NCBI RefSeq assembly: GCF_003319125.1
Contig: NZ_QOHG01000001.1
Span: 310,001-374,000, forward strand
Direction: 5' to 3'
DNA length: 64,000 bases
Source of the DNA: Blastococcus sp. TF02A-26
GTDB lineage: Bacteria; Actinomycetota; Actinomycetes; Mycobacteriales; Geodermatophilaceae
The notes below the pieces were generated by a model. That model was not told where the DNA came from. It worked only from the letters and a program-made list of their open reading frames with translations, and ran no database searches. Position numbers and translations under genes: made by a program. Below, piece after piece: positions 6,901-15,643 of this stretch. How positions within the stretch are numbered: the stretch's first letter is position 1; every line of letters starts with the position of its first letter.

Positions 6901-7634
6901 CCGCCGTCCACATCGGGACGTCGGGCTGGAGCTACGACCACTGGGACGGCGTCCTCTACCCGCCGGGGACGCCGCCCCGGGACCGGCTGGCCCACTACGT
7001 GCGCCGGTTCGGCACCGTCGAGCTCAACGCGAGCTTCTACCGGTGGCCGCGGACGGCGACGTTCGCGAGCTGGCGCCGGCGGTTGCCGCCGGGCTTCCGG
7101 CTGTCGGTCAAGGCGCCCCGCGGGCTGACCCACGCCAAGCGGCTGTACGCCCCGGAGGCCTGGGTGCAGCGGATGACCGCCGCATGGCACGAGCTGGGTG
7201 ACAGGCGGGCCGTGCTCCTGGTGCAGCTGCACCCCGCCCACGAGCGCGACGACGAGCGGCTGCGGTACCTGCTGCAGCAGCTGCCGGAGTGGATGCGCGT
7301 CGCCGTCGAGTTCCGGCACGACAGCTGGCACGCCGACGAGGTGTTCGACCTGCTGGAGCGGCACGGCGCGGCCTACGTCGTGATGAGCGGCGCCGGGCTG
7401 CCGTGCGTCCTGCGGGCGACCGCGCCGTTCGTCTACGTCCGGCTGCACGGACCCGACCGCGAGCACCTCTACGCCGGTTCGTACCCCGACGAGGACCTGC
7501 GCTGGTGGGCCGACCGGATCGGGGAGTGGCGGGCGCAGGACCGGGAGGTGTTCGCCTACTTCAACAACGACGGGTACGGCCACGCCGTCCGCGACGCCGA
7601 GACCCTGCGGGCCCTGGTCAGCGGGCGACCCTGA
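6897..7634 (+). CDS. DUF72 family protein with an apparent CTG start
   Basis: 245 residues if started at CTG 6897. The conserved DUF72 opening HIGTSGWSYDHW lies at the very N-terminus, and VELNASFYRWP, FRLSVKAPRGLTH and FAYFNND follow, so the family is clear (TIM-barrel fold, function unsettled). No ATG, GTG or TTG in this frame lies upstream of the conserved N-terminus; the first standard start, GTG 6999, would delete about 34 conserved residues. CTG 6897 overlaps the SDR stop as CTGA, exactly like the ATGA/GTGA couplings elsewhere in the window. The 3' end overlaps the convergent DUF2784 gene by 17 bases. Confidence 0.8.
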   Translation: MTAVHIGTSGWSYDHWDGVLYPPGTPPRDRLAHYVRRFGTVELNASFYRWPRTATFASWRRRLPPGFRLSVKAPRGLTHAKRLYAPEAWVQRMTAAWHELGDRRAVLLVQLHPAHERDDERLRYLLQQLPEWMRVAVEFRHDSWHADEVFDLLERHGAAYVVMSGAGLPCVLRATAPFVYVRLHGPDREHLYAGSYPDEDLRWWADRIGEWRAQDREVFAYFNNDGYGHAVRDAETLRALVSGRP

Positions 7635-7983
7635 CGCGGCGGCGGGCCAGCAGCGCGTAGCCGACGACGTTCGCCCCCAGCGCCACCGTGTACATGCCCA
7701 CCTGGACCGCCGGGGATCGCACGTCCAGGCCCACCGGCGAGAACACGTAGTGGCCGAGCCACCCGCCGGGGAAGGACGCCGGCGCGCCCGCCGCGGCGCG
7801 CAGGTACAGCTCGAGCTCGGTCAGCGGGCAGTCCAGACCGGCCAGGTTGACGGCGAGGACCGCCGCGGCCAGCGGGGCGTGGACCCGGACCAGGCCGGGC
7901 CACCGCAGCGCCAGCAGCGCGCCGGTCAGCATGAAGGCGACCACCAGCGCGTGGACCACGGAGACGGCGGAGGCGAGCAGCAC
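7618..7983 (-). CDS. DUF2784 membrane protein
   Basis: 121 residues from GTG 7983. Hydrophobic helices cover most of the protein: SAVSVVHALVVAFMLTGALL, then the family block ALRWPGLVRVHAPLAA, a helix ending in CPLTELELYLR, and a last helix near the C-terminus. CPLTELE is the family hallmark. Function is unknown. A longer start at GTG 8031 is possible, but the DUF2784 consensus begins right at the chosen start. It is convergent with, and overlaps by 17 bases, the DUF72 gene. Confidence 0.75.
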   Translation of the reverse strand: MLLASAVSVVHALVVAFMLTGALLALRWPGLVRVHAPLAAAVLAVNLAGLDCPLTELELYLRAAAGAPASFPGGWLGHYVFSPVGLDVRSPAVQVGMYTVALGANVVGYALLARRRVRVAR

Positions 7984-8072
7984 GAGGCCAGGGTGGCACC
8001 GCGGGCGGCGGAGGGGGAGGGGTCCGGGCACACTGGTCCGGGGCCCGCGGCGGGCGGGTCGGAGGGGGCGCG

Positions 8073-8486
8073 ATGAGCGAGCAGGAGCCGACGGGCGGGC
8101 GCGTCCCTCGGTCGATCGAGGACTTCGTGACCCAGCTGCGCGGGTTCACCGACCGCGCCCGCGGGATGGCCGCCGGCGCGGTGCCGGGCGGGTTCTCGCT
8201 GCCGCGGCTGCCCTCGCCGCCGGGCGCGATGTCGGCCGCGCAGCTGCGGGCCATCGACGGCGCCGTGCGGGGCCAGCGCCGGCAGATCCAGGGGATGGTG
8301 GCGCAGCTGCAGGCCTTCGACGAGCAGCTCGCCGTGTTCGAGCGGCTGCTGGAGCCGCTGGTCGAGTGGAGCGGCACGTGGGCGCGGCTGGAGGAGTCCG
8401 TCTCCGAGTTCGTCCGGGGGCCGGGCAGCGGCGACCCGGCGAAGCGCACGCCGCCGGACGCCGGATCGGCCCCGACAGCCCCTTGA
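8073..8486 (+). CDS. Hypothetical protein, helical
   Basis: 137 residues. I do not recognise the family. An N-terminal helix (SIEDFVTQLRGFTDRARGMA) is followed by a Gly/Pro-rich stretch, then a long helix with heptad-like spacing (about residues 55-115, including QGMVAQLQAFDEQLAVFE) and an acidic, proline-rich tail. The strong ribosome site GGAGGGGG at 8061-8068 before ATG 8073 supports it as a real gene. A coiled-coil adaptor is a possibility only. Confidence 0.6.
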   Translation: MSEQEPTGGRVPRSIEDFVTQLRGFTDRARGMAAGAVPGGFSLPRLPSPPGAMSAAQLRAIDGAVRGQRRQIQGMVAQLQAFDEQLAVFERLLEPLVEWSGTWARLEESVSEFVRGPGSGDPAKRTPPDAGSAPTAP

Positions 8487-8545
8487 CCTGCGATGCTGCG
8501 CACCTCCGGGCGCGCGCCGCGTGCCCCGACAGCGAGGAGCGCGGC

Positions 8546-8755
8546 ATGGCCGGGCGGTACGAGTACAAGGTCGAGGAGCTCCGCGAGGGGATGCTCGGCG
8601 GCAAGATGTCGGGTGACAAGCTGGAGAAGGTGCTCAACGAGCACGCCCGCGAGGGGTGGCAGCTGAAGGCGATCACCGCGGTCGAGGTCAAGGGCCGGAT
8701 CGGCCCGGGCGGTGTCGAGGGCGTGCTCGTGACCTTCGAGCGCCCGGTCGGCTGA
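8546..8755 (+). CDS. DUF4177 domain small protein
   Basis: 69 residues, with the DUF4177 pattern throughout: YEYKVEELREGMLGG, then LEKVLNEHAREGWQLKAITA. GAGGAG at 8534-8539 precedes ATG 8546. The family is small, widespread and of unknown function. It lies 16 bases before the pentapeptide-repeat gene and may share its transcript. Confidence 0.75.
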   Translation: MAGRYEYKVEELREGMLGGKMSGDKLEKVLNEHAREGWQLKAITAVEVKGRIGPGGVEGVLVTFERPVG

Positions 8756-8771
8756 CGAACCAGGAGGGCCC

Positions 8772-9557
8772 GTGACCCCGCGCGACGACCGGGCCCTCCT
8801 GCACGCCGACTGCGCCCGGTGCGCGGCGCTGTGCTGCGTGCTGCCGCCGTTCGCCGCCTCCGCCGACTTCGCGATCGACAAGCCGGCCGGCCGGCCGTGC
8901 CCGAACCTCGCCGCCGACGACCGGTGCTCGATCCACGCCCGGTTGCCCGAGCGCGGCTTCCCCGGCTGCGTGACCTTCGACTGCTTCGGCGCCGGACAGC
9001 AGCTCGTGCAGGTGACCTACGCCGGGCGGGACCCGCGGCGCGATCCCGGTGCGCTCGCCGTCCTCGACGCGATGCGCCAGGTCTCGGAGCTGCTCTGGTA
9101 CGTCGCCGAGGCGCTGGCCCGGCCGGCGGCGGCACCGCTGCGGCCGCGGCTGACCGCCGTCCGGGACCGCGCGCGTGCCCTCCGGGAGGCCCCCGCCGAC
9201 GAGCTCGCGGAGCTCGACACCGGTGCGCTGCGGCGCGACGCCGGAGCGCTGCTGCGCGAGGTGAGCGAGCGGGTCCGCGCGGAGCTCCCCGGCCCGCGCC
9301 GGGACCGGTCCGGCGCCGACCTGGTGGGCAGGGACCTCCGCCGCGCCGACCTGCGGGCGGCCTGTCTGCGCAGCGCCTACCTGATCGGTGCCGACCTGCG
9401 CGGGGTGGACCTGCGCGGCGCCGACCTGCTCGGCGCGGACCTGCGCGGCGCCGACCTGCGGGGGACCGACCTGCGCGACGCGCTCTTCCTCACCCGCCCC
9501 CAGGTGGCCGCCGCCCGCACCGACCCCGCCACCCGGCTGCCGGACGGGCTGCCGTGA
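8772..9557 (+). CDS. Cys-cluster / pentapeptide-repeat fusion protein
   Basis: 261 residues in three parts. Residues 1-75 hold eight cysteines, beginning CARCAALCC and continuing through PCPNLAADDRCSIHARL to a CVTFDCFG block. This resembles YkgJ-like metal-chelating clusters (Zn or Fe). Residues 80-175 are helical. Residues of about 180-245 are pentapeptide repeats of the A(D/N)LRG type (GADLRGVDLRGADLLGADLR), forming a right-handed quadrilateral beta-helix. Similar fusions occur in actinobacteria, but no function is established. Start GTG 8772 follows AGGAGGG. It overlaps the next gene by GTGA. Confidence 0.75.
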   Translation: MTPRDDRALLHADCARCAALCCVLPPFAASADFAIDKPAGRPCPNLAADDRCSIHARLPERGFPGCVTFDCFGAGQQLVQVTYAGRDPRRDPGALAVLDAMRQVSELLWYVAEALARPAAAPLRPRLTAVRDRARALREAPADELAELDTGALRRDAGALLREVSERVRAELPGPRRDRSGADLVGRDLRRADLRAACLRSAYLIGADLRGVDLRGADLLGADLRGADLRGTDLRDALFLTRPQVAAARTDPATRLPDGLP

Positions 9558-10060
9558 GCGCCGCCGGGGTGCTGGCCCTCTTCGACTCCCTCGACCCGGT
9601 CGCTCCGGCCGAGCTGGTCGGTCGGTGGCGGGGCGCCGAACTGCCCACCGGCAGCCGCCTCGACGGGCTGCTCCCGCTGCACGGCTGGTGGGGCAAGGAG
9701 GTGCTGGACCCCGAGACGGTGCACCCGCTGCTCTTCGCCGACCGCTCCGGGCGCCCGCACCCGGTCGCCCCGTGGCCGGCGCCGCTGGGCCTGCTCCGCC
9801 GCGCGCCCGGCCTCGCCCGCACCCCGCCGGCCCGGGCCGCGTTCGCCGCCGCCCGGCCGCTGCTGCGCGCCCGTCGGCCCGGGGCGCGGGTGCGCACGGT
9901 GACCGTCCGCGGGGTGGCCACCGCCGCGATCGTCTACGACGCGCTGCCGGTGGTGGACGCCTTCCGCCGGGTCGACGAGCGGTCGCTGCTGGGCCTCATG
10001 GACATGCGCGGCCTGGACGAGCCGTTCGCCTTCGTGCTCGTCCGCGACCCGGAGGGTTGA
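9554..10060 (+). CDS. GXWXG/DUF4334 domain protein
   Basis: 168 residues. The N-terminal GXWXG region reads ELVGRWRGAELPTGSRLDG with LHGWWGKEV close behind. The C-terminal DUF4334 part ends VVDAFRRVDERSLLGLMDMR. The family is of unknown function. The start GTG 9554 overlaps the stop of the pentapeptide gene, so the two are translationally coupled. The stop codon lies inside the 5' arm of the terminator hairpin at 10055-10104. Confidence 0.8.
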   Translation: MSAAGVLALFDSLDPVAPAELVGRWRGAELPTGSRLDGLLPLHGWWGKEVLDPETVHPLLFADRSGRPHPVAPWPAPLGLLRRAPGLARTPPARAAFAAARPLLRARRPGARVRTVTVRGVATAAIVYDALPVVDAFRRVDERSLLGLMDMRGLDEPFAFVLVRDPEG

Positions 10061-10104
10061 GCCGCGCCGCCGTCGGTGGAGCCGCGCCGTGACGCGGCTC
10101 AACC
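10055..10104. terminator. Bidirectional hairpin between convergent genes
   Basis: GGTTGAGCCGCG (10055-10066) and CGCGGCTCAACC (10093-10104) are perfect 12-base arms. Inside lies a direct repeat GAGCCGCGCCG (10059-10069 and 10079-10089). It sits between a plus-strand DUF4334 gene and the minus-strand pntB end. Confidence 0.65.
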
Positions 10105-10152
10105 GACGCCCGGGCGGCTCCAGCCGCACAGTGACGGGAGGCGGAGCGCCCC

Positions 10153-11562
10153 CTACAGGGCCTTGAGGATGTCCTCGACCCGCTCGCGCGCGTCCCCGAA
10201 GAGCATCCGGGTGTTCTCGCGGAAGAACAGCGGGTTCTGCACGCCGGCGTACCCGGTGTTCATCGACCGCTTGAACACCACGACCCGCTCGGCCTCCCAG
10301 ACCCGTAGCACCGGCATGCCGGCGATCGGGCTGGAGGGGTCCTCGGCGGCAGACGGGTTCACCGTGTCGTTGGCACCGATGACGAGGACGACCGACGTGC
10401 TGGCCAGGTCGTCGTTGATCTCGTCCATCTCCAGGACGACGTCGTAGGGCACCTTGGCCTCGGCCAGCAGCACGTTCATGTGCCCGGGCAGCCGGCCGGC
10501 CACCGGGTGGATGCCGAAGCGCACCTCGACCCCGGCCTCGGACAGCCGCCGGGTGAGGTCGGCGACCGGACCCTGCGCGTGCGCCACGGCCATGCCGTAG
10601 CCGGGGGTGATGACGACGGAGTCGGCGTCCTTGAGCAGCTCGGCGACCTCGGCCGCGGTGATCTCGGTGTGCTCGCCGTCCTCGCCGCCCCCGCCGGCCG
10701 CGGCGCCCTCGTTGCCGAAGCCACCGGCGATGACCGACAGGAAGGAGCGGTTCATCGCCTTGCACATGATGTAGCTGAGGTAGGCACCCGAGGAGCCGAC
10801 CAGCGCACCGGTGATGATCAGCAGGTCGTTGTCGAGCAGGAAGCCCGCGGCGGCCGCCGCCCAGCCCGAGTAGCTGTTCAGCATCGAGACGACGACCGGC
10901 ATGTCGCCGCCGCCGATCGAGGCCACGAGGTGCCAGCCCAGCGCCAGCGCCAGCGCGGTGAGCACCGCGAGCACCGGCAGGTTGGGCTCGACGACGAACA
11001 CGACCGTGAGGACGGCGAAGGCGACCAGCGCCCCGACGTTGAGCCAGTTCTTGCCCGGTAGCACCAGCGGGTTGCTCTTGATCCGCGCCGAGAGCTTGAG
11101 GAACGCGACGATCGAGCCGGTGAAGGTGACCGCGCCGATGAAGACGCCGATCGCGACCTCCGCGGAGTGGATCTCCACGGCCAGGCCCAGCTCCTCGGCC
11201 TCGCCGGCCGGGGCGCCCTCGACCGACAGGTAGCCGTTCCAGCCGACCAGCACCGCGGCCAGGCCGACGAAGCTGTGCAGCAGCGCGATCAGCTCGGGCA
11301 TGCCGGTCATCTCGACCCGGCGGGCCCGCCAGATGCCGATGGCGGCGCCGGCGGCCATGGCGACGAGGATGGCGGCGATCGCGGCGGCCTCGAGGTCGTC
11401 GGCGGCCAGCGCCACGGTCGCGACGAGGGCCAGGGCCATGCCGGCGATGCCGTAGCCGTTGCCGGCCTTGGCGGTCTCGTGCTTGGACAGCCCGGCCAGG
11501 GAGAGGACGAACAGCAGGCCGGCGACCAGGTAGGCGGCCGCGGCGGCGGACTCGAGGCTCAT
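10153..11562 (-). CDS. pntB: NAD(P) transhydrogenase subunit beta
   Basis: 469 residues. The N-terminal half is a bundle of membrane helices with the conserved segments [15 protein letters not shown] and [20 protein letters not shown]. The C-terminal half is the NADP(H)-binding domain [23 protein letters not shown] and [10 protein letters not shown] are diagnostic. With PntA it couples hydride transfer from NADH to NADP+ to proton entry, in the plasma membrane. Its ATG overlaps the pntA stop (ATGA). Downstream is the terminator hairpin. Confidence 0.95.
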   Translation of the reverse strand: MSLESAAAAAYLVAGLLFVLSLAGLSKHETAKAGNGYGIAGMALALVATVALAADDLEAAAIAAILVAMAAGAAIGIWRARRVEMTGMPELIALLHSFVGLAAVLVGWNGYLSVEGAPAGEAEELGLAVEIHSAEVAIGVFIGAVTFTGSIVAFLKLSARIKSNPLVLPGKNWLNVGALVAFAVLTVVFVVEPNLPVLAVLTALALALGWHLVASIGGGDMPVVVSMLNSYSGWAAAAAGFLLDNDLLIITGALVGSSGAYLSYIMCKAMNRSFLSVIAGGFGNEGAAAGGGGEDGEHTEITAAEVAELLKDADSVVITPGYGMAVAHAQGPVADLTRRLSEAGVEVRFGIHPVAGRLPGHMNVLLAEAKVPYDVVLEMDEINDDLASTSVVLVIGANDTVNPSAAEDPSSPIAGMPVLRVWEAERVVVFKRSMNTGYAGVQNPLFFRENTRMLFGDARERVEDILKAL

Positions 11563-13133
11563 CGGGCGCTCCCCGCGGTCGAGCGGGCGGGCCCGCGGGA
11601 GAACATGCCGAGCATCCGGCGGGTGACGGCGAAGCCGCCGAACACGTTGATCGAGGCCAGCAGCACGGCGAGGAAGGCCAGCACGGTGACGACGCCGCTG
11701 ACGTGACCCAGCTGGAGCAGGGCGCCGACCACGATGATCCCGGAGATCGCGTTGGTGACGCTCATCAGCGGCGTGTGCAGGGCGTGGTGCACGTGCCCGA
11801 TCACGTAGAAGCCGATGACGACCGACAGCGCGAACACCGTCAGGTTGCCCACGAGCTGGTTCGGCGCGAACGCCGTCGCCAGGAACAGCAGGGCCGCGGC
11901 GAGCCCGACCAGCGCCGACCGGCGGCCGGCCGTCATCGCCGGCTGCTCGGGCTTCGGCAGGGCCGCCGGTGGTGGCGGTGCGGGGGTGGACGGCGCGGCC
12001 GAGACGGCCACCGGCGGCGGGGGCCAGAGCACCTCGCCGTCCTTGGCGACCGTCATGGCCCGGATCACGACGTCGTCCAGGTCGAGGACCAGCTGCCCGT
12101 CCTTGCCGGGGGTGAGCAGCTTGACGAGGTTCACCAGGTTGGTGCCGTACAGCTGCGAGGCCTGGGCGGGCAGCCGCCCGGGCAGGTCGGTGTACCCGAT
12201 GATCGTGACGCCGTTGGCGGTGGTGACCACCTGGTCGGCCACCGAGCCCTCGACGTTGCCGCCCTGAGCCGCCGCCATGTCCACGATCACCGAGCCCGGC
12301 TTCATCGAGGCGACCATCTCGGCGGTGAGCAGCCGCGGGGCAGCCCGGCCGGGGATCAGGGCGGTGGTGATGACGATGTCGACGTCGCGGGCCTGCTCGG
12401 CGTACATCACCGCGGCGCGGGCGTTGTAGTCCTCGCTGGTGACCGAGGCGTACCCGGTGCCCCCACCCGGCTCCCCGGCGTCGTCGGCCGGCACGCCCAC
12501 GTACTCCCCGCCCAGCGACGCGATCTGGTCGGCCACCTCCGGCCGCACGTCGGTCGCCCGCACGATCGCGCCCAGGCTGCTGGCGGCGCCGATCGCGGCG
12601 AGCCCCGCCACCCCCGCGCCGGCGACCAGCACCTTCGCCGGGGGCACCTTGCCGGCGGCGGTGACCTGGCCGGTGAAGAAGCGGCCGAAGGCGTGCGCGG
12701 CCTCGATGACCGCGCGGTAGCCGGCGATGTTGGCCATCGACGACAGCACGTCCAGCGACTGCGCCCGGGAGATGCGGGGGACGGCGTCCATGGCCAGCGC
12801 GGTGATCGGGCGGGCGGCCAGCGCGGCCACCAGCTCCGCGTCGAAGGCGGGGGCCAGGAGGCTCACCAGCACCGCCCCGTCGGCCAGCCGGTCGAGCTCC
12901 TCGCGCGCCGGCTTGGCCACGTGCAGGACCAGCCCGGCCCCCCACGCCTCGGCGGCGGTGCCGATGCGGGCACCGGCCTCGGCGTAGGCCTCGTCGGGGT
13001 GGCTGGCGCCGGCGCCGGCGCCGGACTCCACGACCACCTCGTGGCCCAGCCCGATCAGCGCGCGGACCGTCGTCGGGGTGGCGGCCACCCGGGTCTCGCC
13101 GGGGGACGTCTCGCGGGGAACGCCGATGAGCAC
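11559..13133 (-). CDS. pntA: NAD(P) transhydrogenase subunit alpha
   Basis: 524 residues, a single chain of the E. coli type. Residues 1-380 form NAD(H)-binding domain I: the opening [17 protein letters not shown], then [18 protein letters not shown] (about residues 165-180) and an ATDVRPEV block. An Ala/Pro linker follows, then about four membrane helices ([20 protein letters not shown]). The GTG start at 13133 has GGAG about 5-8 bases upstream. A 16-bp perfect palindrome (13156-13171) lies 22 bases upstream. It is divergent from a GGDEF-EAL gene across about 330 bases. Confidence 0.95.
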   Translation of the reverse strand: MLIGVPRETSPGETRVAATPTTVRALIGLGHEVVVESGAGAGASHPDEAYAEAGARIGTAAEAWGAGLVLHVAKPAREELDRLADGAVLVSLLAPAFDAELVAALAARPITALAMDAVPRISRAQSLDVLSSMANIAGYRAVIEAAHAFGRFFTGQVTAAGKVPPAKVLVAGAGVAGLAAIGAASSLGAIVRATDVRPEVADQIASLGGEYVGVPADDAGEPGGGTGYASVTSEDYNARAAVMYAEQARDVDIVITTALIPGRAAPRLLTAEMVASMKPGSVIVDMAAAQGGNVEGSVADQVVTTANGVTIIGYTDLPGRLPAQASQLYGTNLVNLVKLLTPGKDGQLVLDLDDVVIRAMTVAKDGEVLWPPPPVAVSAAPSTPAPPPPAALPKPEQPAMTAGRRSALVGLAAALLFLATAFAPNQLVGNLTVFALSVVIGFYVIGHVHHALHTPLMSVTNAISGIIVVGALLQLGHVSGVVTVLAFLAVLLASINVFGGFAVTRRMLGMFSRGPARSTAGSAR

Positions 13134-13461
13134 GAGGTCTCCAGTGCAGGTCGGTCCGGCAGCGCTGCCGGGAGGGGCCTGGGGGCGAGGAGGCCGCGCA
13201 GGTCGCGGGTCCGTCCGGCTGTTCCTACCAGCCGCGCGGTGGCCTCACCGCCGGGATCGGTGTGAGGCGCAGCACGGCGGGGGACCGGGCCCTCCCCCGT
13301 CCGGGGGACAGCGGGTCGATCGGGGTGCAGGGAACGTCCCGCGCCGCCGTAGTCCACAGCACGAGCCGGGCACCACCCGGACCGACCGAGAGCACCGCCG
13401 CCCGGAAGCAGCCCGAGCGGACGCACATCGCACAACAGCACGGGAAGGACGGGGGGAGGAC
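13134..13461. other. Divergent intergenic region, pntA / GGDEF-EAL
   Basis: 328 bases without a supported gene. On the pntA side lies the 16-bp perfect palindrome CCGGCAGCGCTGCCGG (13156-13171), which could be an operator or a leader hairpin. On the other side the only clear signal is the strong ribosome site at 13451-13460. I could not identify convincing -35/-10 pairs. Confidence 0.5.
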
Positions 13462-15582
13462 GTGACAGCCACTCCGACCACGGCGATCGACCCCAGGGTG
13501 GCGCCGGAGATCGTGTCCTCGGTCTTCTACGGTGCCTCGGTCAGCGACACGCTGGCCCTGCTGGTCGCCGAGATGTCCGACGTCCCCCGGTTGTCGTGGG
13601 GCAACGAGGGCGCGGTGCACCTGCTCGGCTACGCCCAGGAGGACCTCCGCGGCCTGCCGGTCGCCCAGCTGCTGCCGTCGCTGCGCGGCAGCGAGCTGAA
13701 GCTCCTGCTGCGGCGGGAACGCGCGGCCCGGATGAACCTCCCGGTGCGCACCGCCAGCGGCGTCTTCGTCGAGTGCGTCGTCGTCTGCACCCCCACGCCC
13801 AGCGGCCGGATGTGGAACCTGCGGGTCATCTCGGCCGACAACGAGCAGGAGCGCGCCCTGCGCGCCACCGCCGACGCCCACGAGCAGCGCTTCGCCACCC
13901 TGACCGAGCGCTCGCCGATCCCCACCCTGCTGTCCGAGCAGGGCATGCGGCTGGCGCACGTCAACGACGCCTTCTGCAGCCTGGTCGGCCTGCAGTCCGA
14001 GCAGCTGCTCGGCACCGGGTGGATGGGCTCCATCCACCCCGACGACCTCGACCACGTCATCGAGCAGGTCGCCGTCGTCCTCGGTGGTGGTGACGGCGAG
14101 GCCCACGCCCGCCTGCTGCAGGAGGACGGCAGCGAGCGGATGACCGTCATCCGCTTCGCCCACCTGTTCACCCCCGGCGTCGGCGCCGGCTTCGTCGGCA
14201 CGATCGAGGACATCACCGAGCGGCTGGCCTTCGAGGCGCGGCTGGCGCACCAGGCCAACCACGACCCGTTGACCGGGCTGCCCAACCGGACGCTGCTGGC
14301 CGGGCACGTCGCGGAGCGCTTCGTCCGCGGCGCCGCCGGCCTGGCCTGCCTGTTCCTCGACCTGGACAACTTCAAGGTCGTCAACGACTCCCTGGGCCAC
14401 GCCGCCGGCGACGAGCTGCTCGTGGAGGTCGCCGCGCGGCTGCGGTCGGTGGTCCGTCCGGGGGACCTGGTCGCCCGGTTCGGCGGCGACGAGTTCGTCG
14501 TCGTCTGCGAGGACGTCGACGAGGAGGACGCCGTCGCCCTCGCCGAGCGGATCGGCGCGGCCCTCGCGGCGCCGGTGCGCCTGGGCGGCGTGGACGTCCG
14601 CCCGTACGCCAGCGTCGGTGTCACGGTCCAGGCCGAGGAGCACACCAGCGCCGACGACCTCATCCGCGACTGCGACATCGCGATGTACCAGGCCAAGAAC
14701 GGCGGCAAGGGCCGGATCACGGTCCTGGACCAGCAGGCCCGCGCCGAGGCCCGCGACAAGCTCCGCCTGGTCGCCGACCTGCGCGACGCCATCGAGCGGC
14801 GCGAGATCAGCCTGCTCTACCAGCCGATCTTCGGCACCGTCGACGGCAGCTCGACGGCGGTGGAGTCGCTCGCCCGCTGGCAGCACGCCGAGCGCGGCCC
14901 GATCAGCCCGACGACGTTCGTCCCGCTGGCCGAGGAGAGCGGGCTCATCGGCCCGCTGGGTTCCCTGGTGCTGGACGAGACCTGCCGGCAGCTGGCCGAG
15001 TGGGACGCGCTCCTGGGCCCCGACGCGCCCCGCCGGGCCAACGTCAACGTGTCGGCGCTGCAGCTGGACGACAACCTGCACGCGCTCGTCGAGGCCGCGC
15101 TGCTCCGCCACGAGCTGCACCCCTCGCGGCTGTCGATCGAGATCACCGAGTCCGCGCTCATGCAGGACCCCGCGGCAGCGCGGGGGATCCTCCAGCAACT
15201 GCGCGACCTCGGCGTCCAGCTGGCCATCGACGACTTCGGCACCGGCTACTCGTCCCTGGCCTACCTGCGGCACCTGCCGGTGGACTGCCTCAAGGTCGAC
15301 CGGTCGTTCGTCGCCGAGCTCGCCGAGGGCCACACCGAGATCACCACGGCCGTCATCGCGCTCGCCGGCAGCCTCGGCCTGTGCACCGTCGCCGAGGGCG
15401 TGGAGACCGCCGAGATGGCCGAGCAGCTGACCCGGCTCGGGGCCACCTACCTGCAGGGCTTCGGCCTGGCCCAGCCGATGAGCGGCACCGGTGCGGCAGC
15501 CTGGTTCGCCCAGCGCGCGTCGCAGGTGGCGGCCCCGGCCGTCCTGCCGTCCCTGCCCGTCCCGCGGGACCCCAGCCCGTGA
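13462..15582 (+). CDS. PAS-GGDEF-EAL cyclic di-GMP enzyme
   Basis: 706 residues. Two PAS-like sensor regions (about residues 30-130 and 145-255) precede a GGDEF domain with an intact GGDEF at about 341 and an RxxD inhibitory site (RPGD) five residues before it. The EAL domain begins at about 450. The signature is ESL rather than EAL (residue 468), but the metal and catalytic blocks NVNVSALQL, SIEITESAL, AIDDFGTGYSSL, AEGVET and YLQGFGLAQPM are all present, so phosphodiesterase activity is likely retained. It both makes and degrades c-di-GMP in principle. It is probably cytosolic, as I see no membrane helix. GTG 13462 directly follows GGGGGGAGGA. An HDOD gene follows 61 bases on. Confidence 0.9.
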   Translation: MTATPTTAIDPRVAPEIVSSVFYGASVSDTLALLVAEMSDVPRLSWGNEGAVHLLGYAQEDLRGLPVAQLLPSLRGSELKLLLRRERAARMNLPVRTASGVFVECVVVCTPTPSGRMWNLRVISADNEQERALRATADAHEQRFATLTERSPIPTLLSEQGMRLAHVNDAFCSLVGLQSEQLLGTGWMGSIHPDDLDHVIEQVAVVLGGGDGEAHARLLQEDGSERMTVIRFAHLFTPGVGAGFVGTIEDITERLAFEARLAHQANHDPLTGLPNRTLLAGHVAERFVRGAAGLACLFLDLDNFKVVNDSLGHAAGDELLVEVAARLRSVVRPGDLVARFGGDEFVVVCEDVDEEDAVALAERIGAALAAPVRLGGVDVRPYASVGVTVQAEEHTSADDLIRDCDIAMYQAKNGGKGRITVLDQQARAEARDKLRLVADLRDAIERREISLLYQPIFGTVDGSSTAVESLARWQHAERGPISPTTFVPLAEESGLIGPLGSLVLDETCRQLAEWDALLGPDAPRRANVNVSALQLDDNLHALVEAALLRHELHPSRLSIEITESALMQDPAAARGILQQLRDLGVQLAIDDFGTGYSSLAYLRHLPVDCLKVDRSFVAELAEGHTEITTAVIALAGSLGLCTVAEGVETAEMAEQLTRLGATYLQGFGLAQPMSGTGAAAWFAQRASQVAAPAVLPSLPVPRDPSP

Positions 15583-15643
15583 CACCGACCCGTCCCGCCA
15601 CGCCCCGTCCCCCCGCGCCATCCCGACCCACCCCGGAGCAGAC

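Noticed and set aside
6999-7634. Starting the DUF72 gene at GTG 6999
   Set aside because: It would discard the conserved HIGTSGWSYDHW opening, which is in frame upstream.
9310-9480. Short tandem DNA repeats of the GCCGACCTGCGCGG type
   Set aside because: They encode the pentapeptide repeats of the protein and are not a separate DNA repeat element.
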